Of a stretch of 19,306 nucleotides of DNA, positions 18,781-19,306 are shown piece after piece. Numbering within the stretch: the first letter of the stretch is position 1; each line of letters starts with the position of its first letter. Made by a program: the position numbers and the translations under genes. This DNA comes from Citrobacter sp. (GTDB taxonomy: Bacteria > Pseudomonadota > Gammaproteobacteria > Enterobacterales > Enterobacteriaceae), in assembly GCA_019415335.1 (NCBI GenBank), contig DXKH01000115.1:1-19306 (forward strand), read 5' to 3'. Below the pieces are notes generated by a model. The model had not been told where the DNA came from. It worked only from the letters and a program-made list of their open reading frames with translations, and did not search any database.

Positions 18781-19275
18781 TTAGCGCGTCTTAATAACCA
18801 GACGATTGCTCTGTTTGACTTCTTCCATTACCACGTAAGTACGTGTGTCATTCACGCCAGGCAGACGCAGCAGGGTTTCCCCCAGCAGCTTACGATAGGC
18901 TGACATGTCCGGCACACGTGTTTTCAACAGGTAGTCGAAATCACCGGACACCAAATGACACTCTTGAATTTCTTCAAGTTTCTGTACGGCGGCGTTGAAT
19001 TGTTCAAACACATCCGGAGCGCCACGATTCAGAGTAATCTCAACAAATACCAGAAGTGATGCATCCAGATAATGCGGGTTTAACAGAGCTGTATAGCCCT
19101 GGATGAAACCCTGTCTTTCCAGACGACGCACACGCTCAAGGCAGGGCGTCGGGGAAAGTCCCACTCGTTTAGAAAGCTCGACGTTAGAAATACGCCCATC
19201 CTTTTGCAACTCATTAAGAATGTTACGATCGATACGGTCGAGATCTTTGCCAGGGCGCTTCTTGCTATCTACCAT
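18781..19275 (-). CDS. lrp: Leucine-responsive regulatory protein Lrp
   Basis: Lrp is a global DNA-binding regulator that forms octamers and hexadecamers and responds to leucine, controlling amino-acid metabolism, transport and pili. The 164-residue protein appears essentially identical to E. coli Lrp. The N-terminal winged helix-turn-helix spans roughly residues 12-60, with recognition elements in SNVELSKRVGLSPTPCLERVRRLE; the C-terminal half is the RAM/Lrp ligand-binding beta-alpha-beta domain, with leucine-response residues near the FDYLL segment. The start is the ATG at 19275, preceded on the minus strand by a purine stretch GAGAGACAATAATA acting as a weak ribosome site. Its regulatory region continues past the window edge, so autorepression sites cannot be judged. 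A terminator separates it from ftsK. Confidence 0.98.
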   Translation of the reverse strand: MVDSKKRPGKDLDRIDRNILNELQKDGRISNVELSKRVGLSPTPCLERVRRLERQGFIQGYTALLNPHYLDASLLVFVEITLNRGAPDVFEQFNAAVQKLEEIQECHLVSGDFDYLLKTRVPDMSAYRKLLGETLLRLPGVNDTRTYVVMEEVKQSNRLVIKTR

Positions 19276-19306
19276 TATTATTGTCTCTCTGTATTCCTTC
19301 CCTACT

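Overview
The window is a stretch of enterobacterial core chromosome. Gene content, order and protein sequence match the Escherichia coli lrp-ftsK-lolA-rarA-serS-dmsABC-ycaC-ycaD-ycaM-pflA-pflB neighbourhood, here read in reverse. Proteins are nearly identical to E. coli in the conserved enzymes (PflB, PflA, Lrp, DmsB) but differ at many positions in YcaD, YcaM and the FtsK linker. This suggests a close relative such as Citrobacter or a neighbouring Enterobacteriaceae genus; the genus is an inference from remembered sequences, not a search. No mobile element, CRISPR array, tRNA, rRNA or sign of recent transfer was found.

Left part (1-3316): pflB and pflA on the + strand, encoding pyruvate formate-lyase and the radical-SAM enzyme that installs its glycyl radical. 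They are separated by a strong terminator hairpin and a probable separate pflA promoter. Middle-left (3317-7076): two inner-membrane transporters of unknown substrate, ycaM and ycaD (- strand), then the isochorismatase-like hydrolase ycaC (+ strand), divergent from ycaD. Centre (7077-11247): the dmsABC operon (- strand) for anaerobic DMSO respiration, behind a dense control region with candidate FNR, NarL/NarP and ModE sites. Right part (11248-19306, all - strand): serS, rarA, lolA, ftsK and lrp, covering translation, replication-fork maintenance, lipoprotein export, division and chromosome segregation, and global regulation.

Functionally the left and centre are anaerobic energy genes: PFL makes formate and acetyl-CoA, and DmsABC uses menaquinol to reduce DMSO. 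The right half is housekeeping. The most informative non-coding DNA is the dmsA promoter region, where three operators can be read by eye, and the lrp-ftsK spacer, where a LexA box directly abuts the lrp terminator. I found no convincing undescribed system; the findings are regulatory details and sequence oddities within well-known genes.
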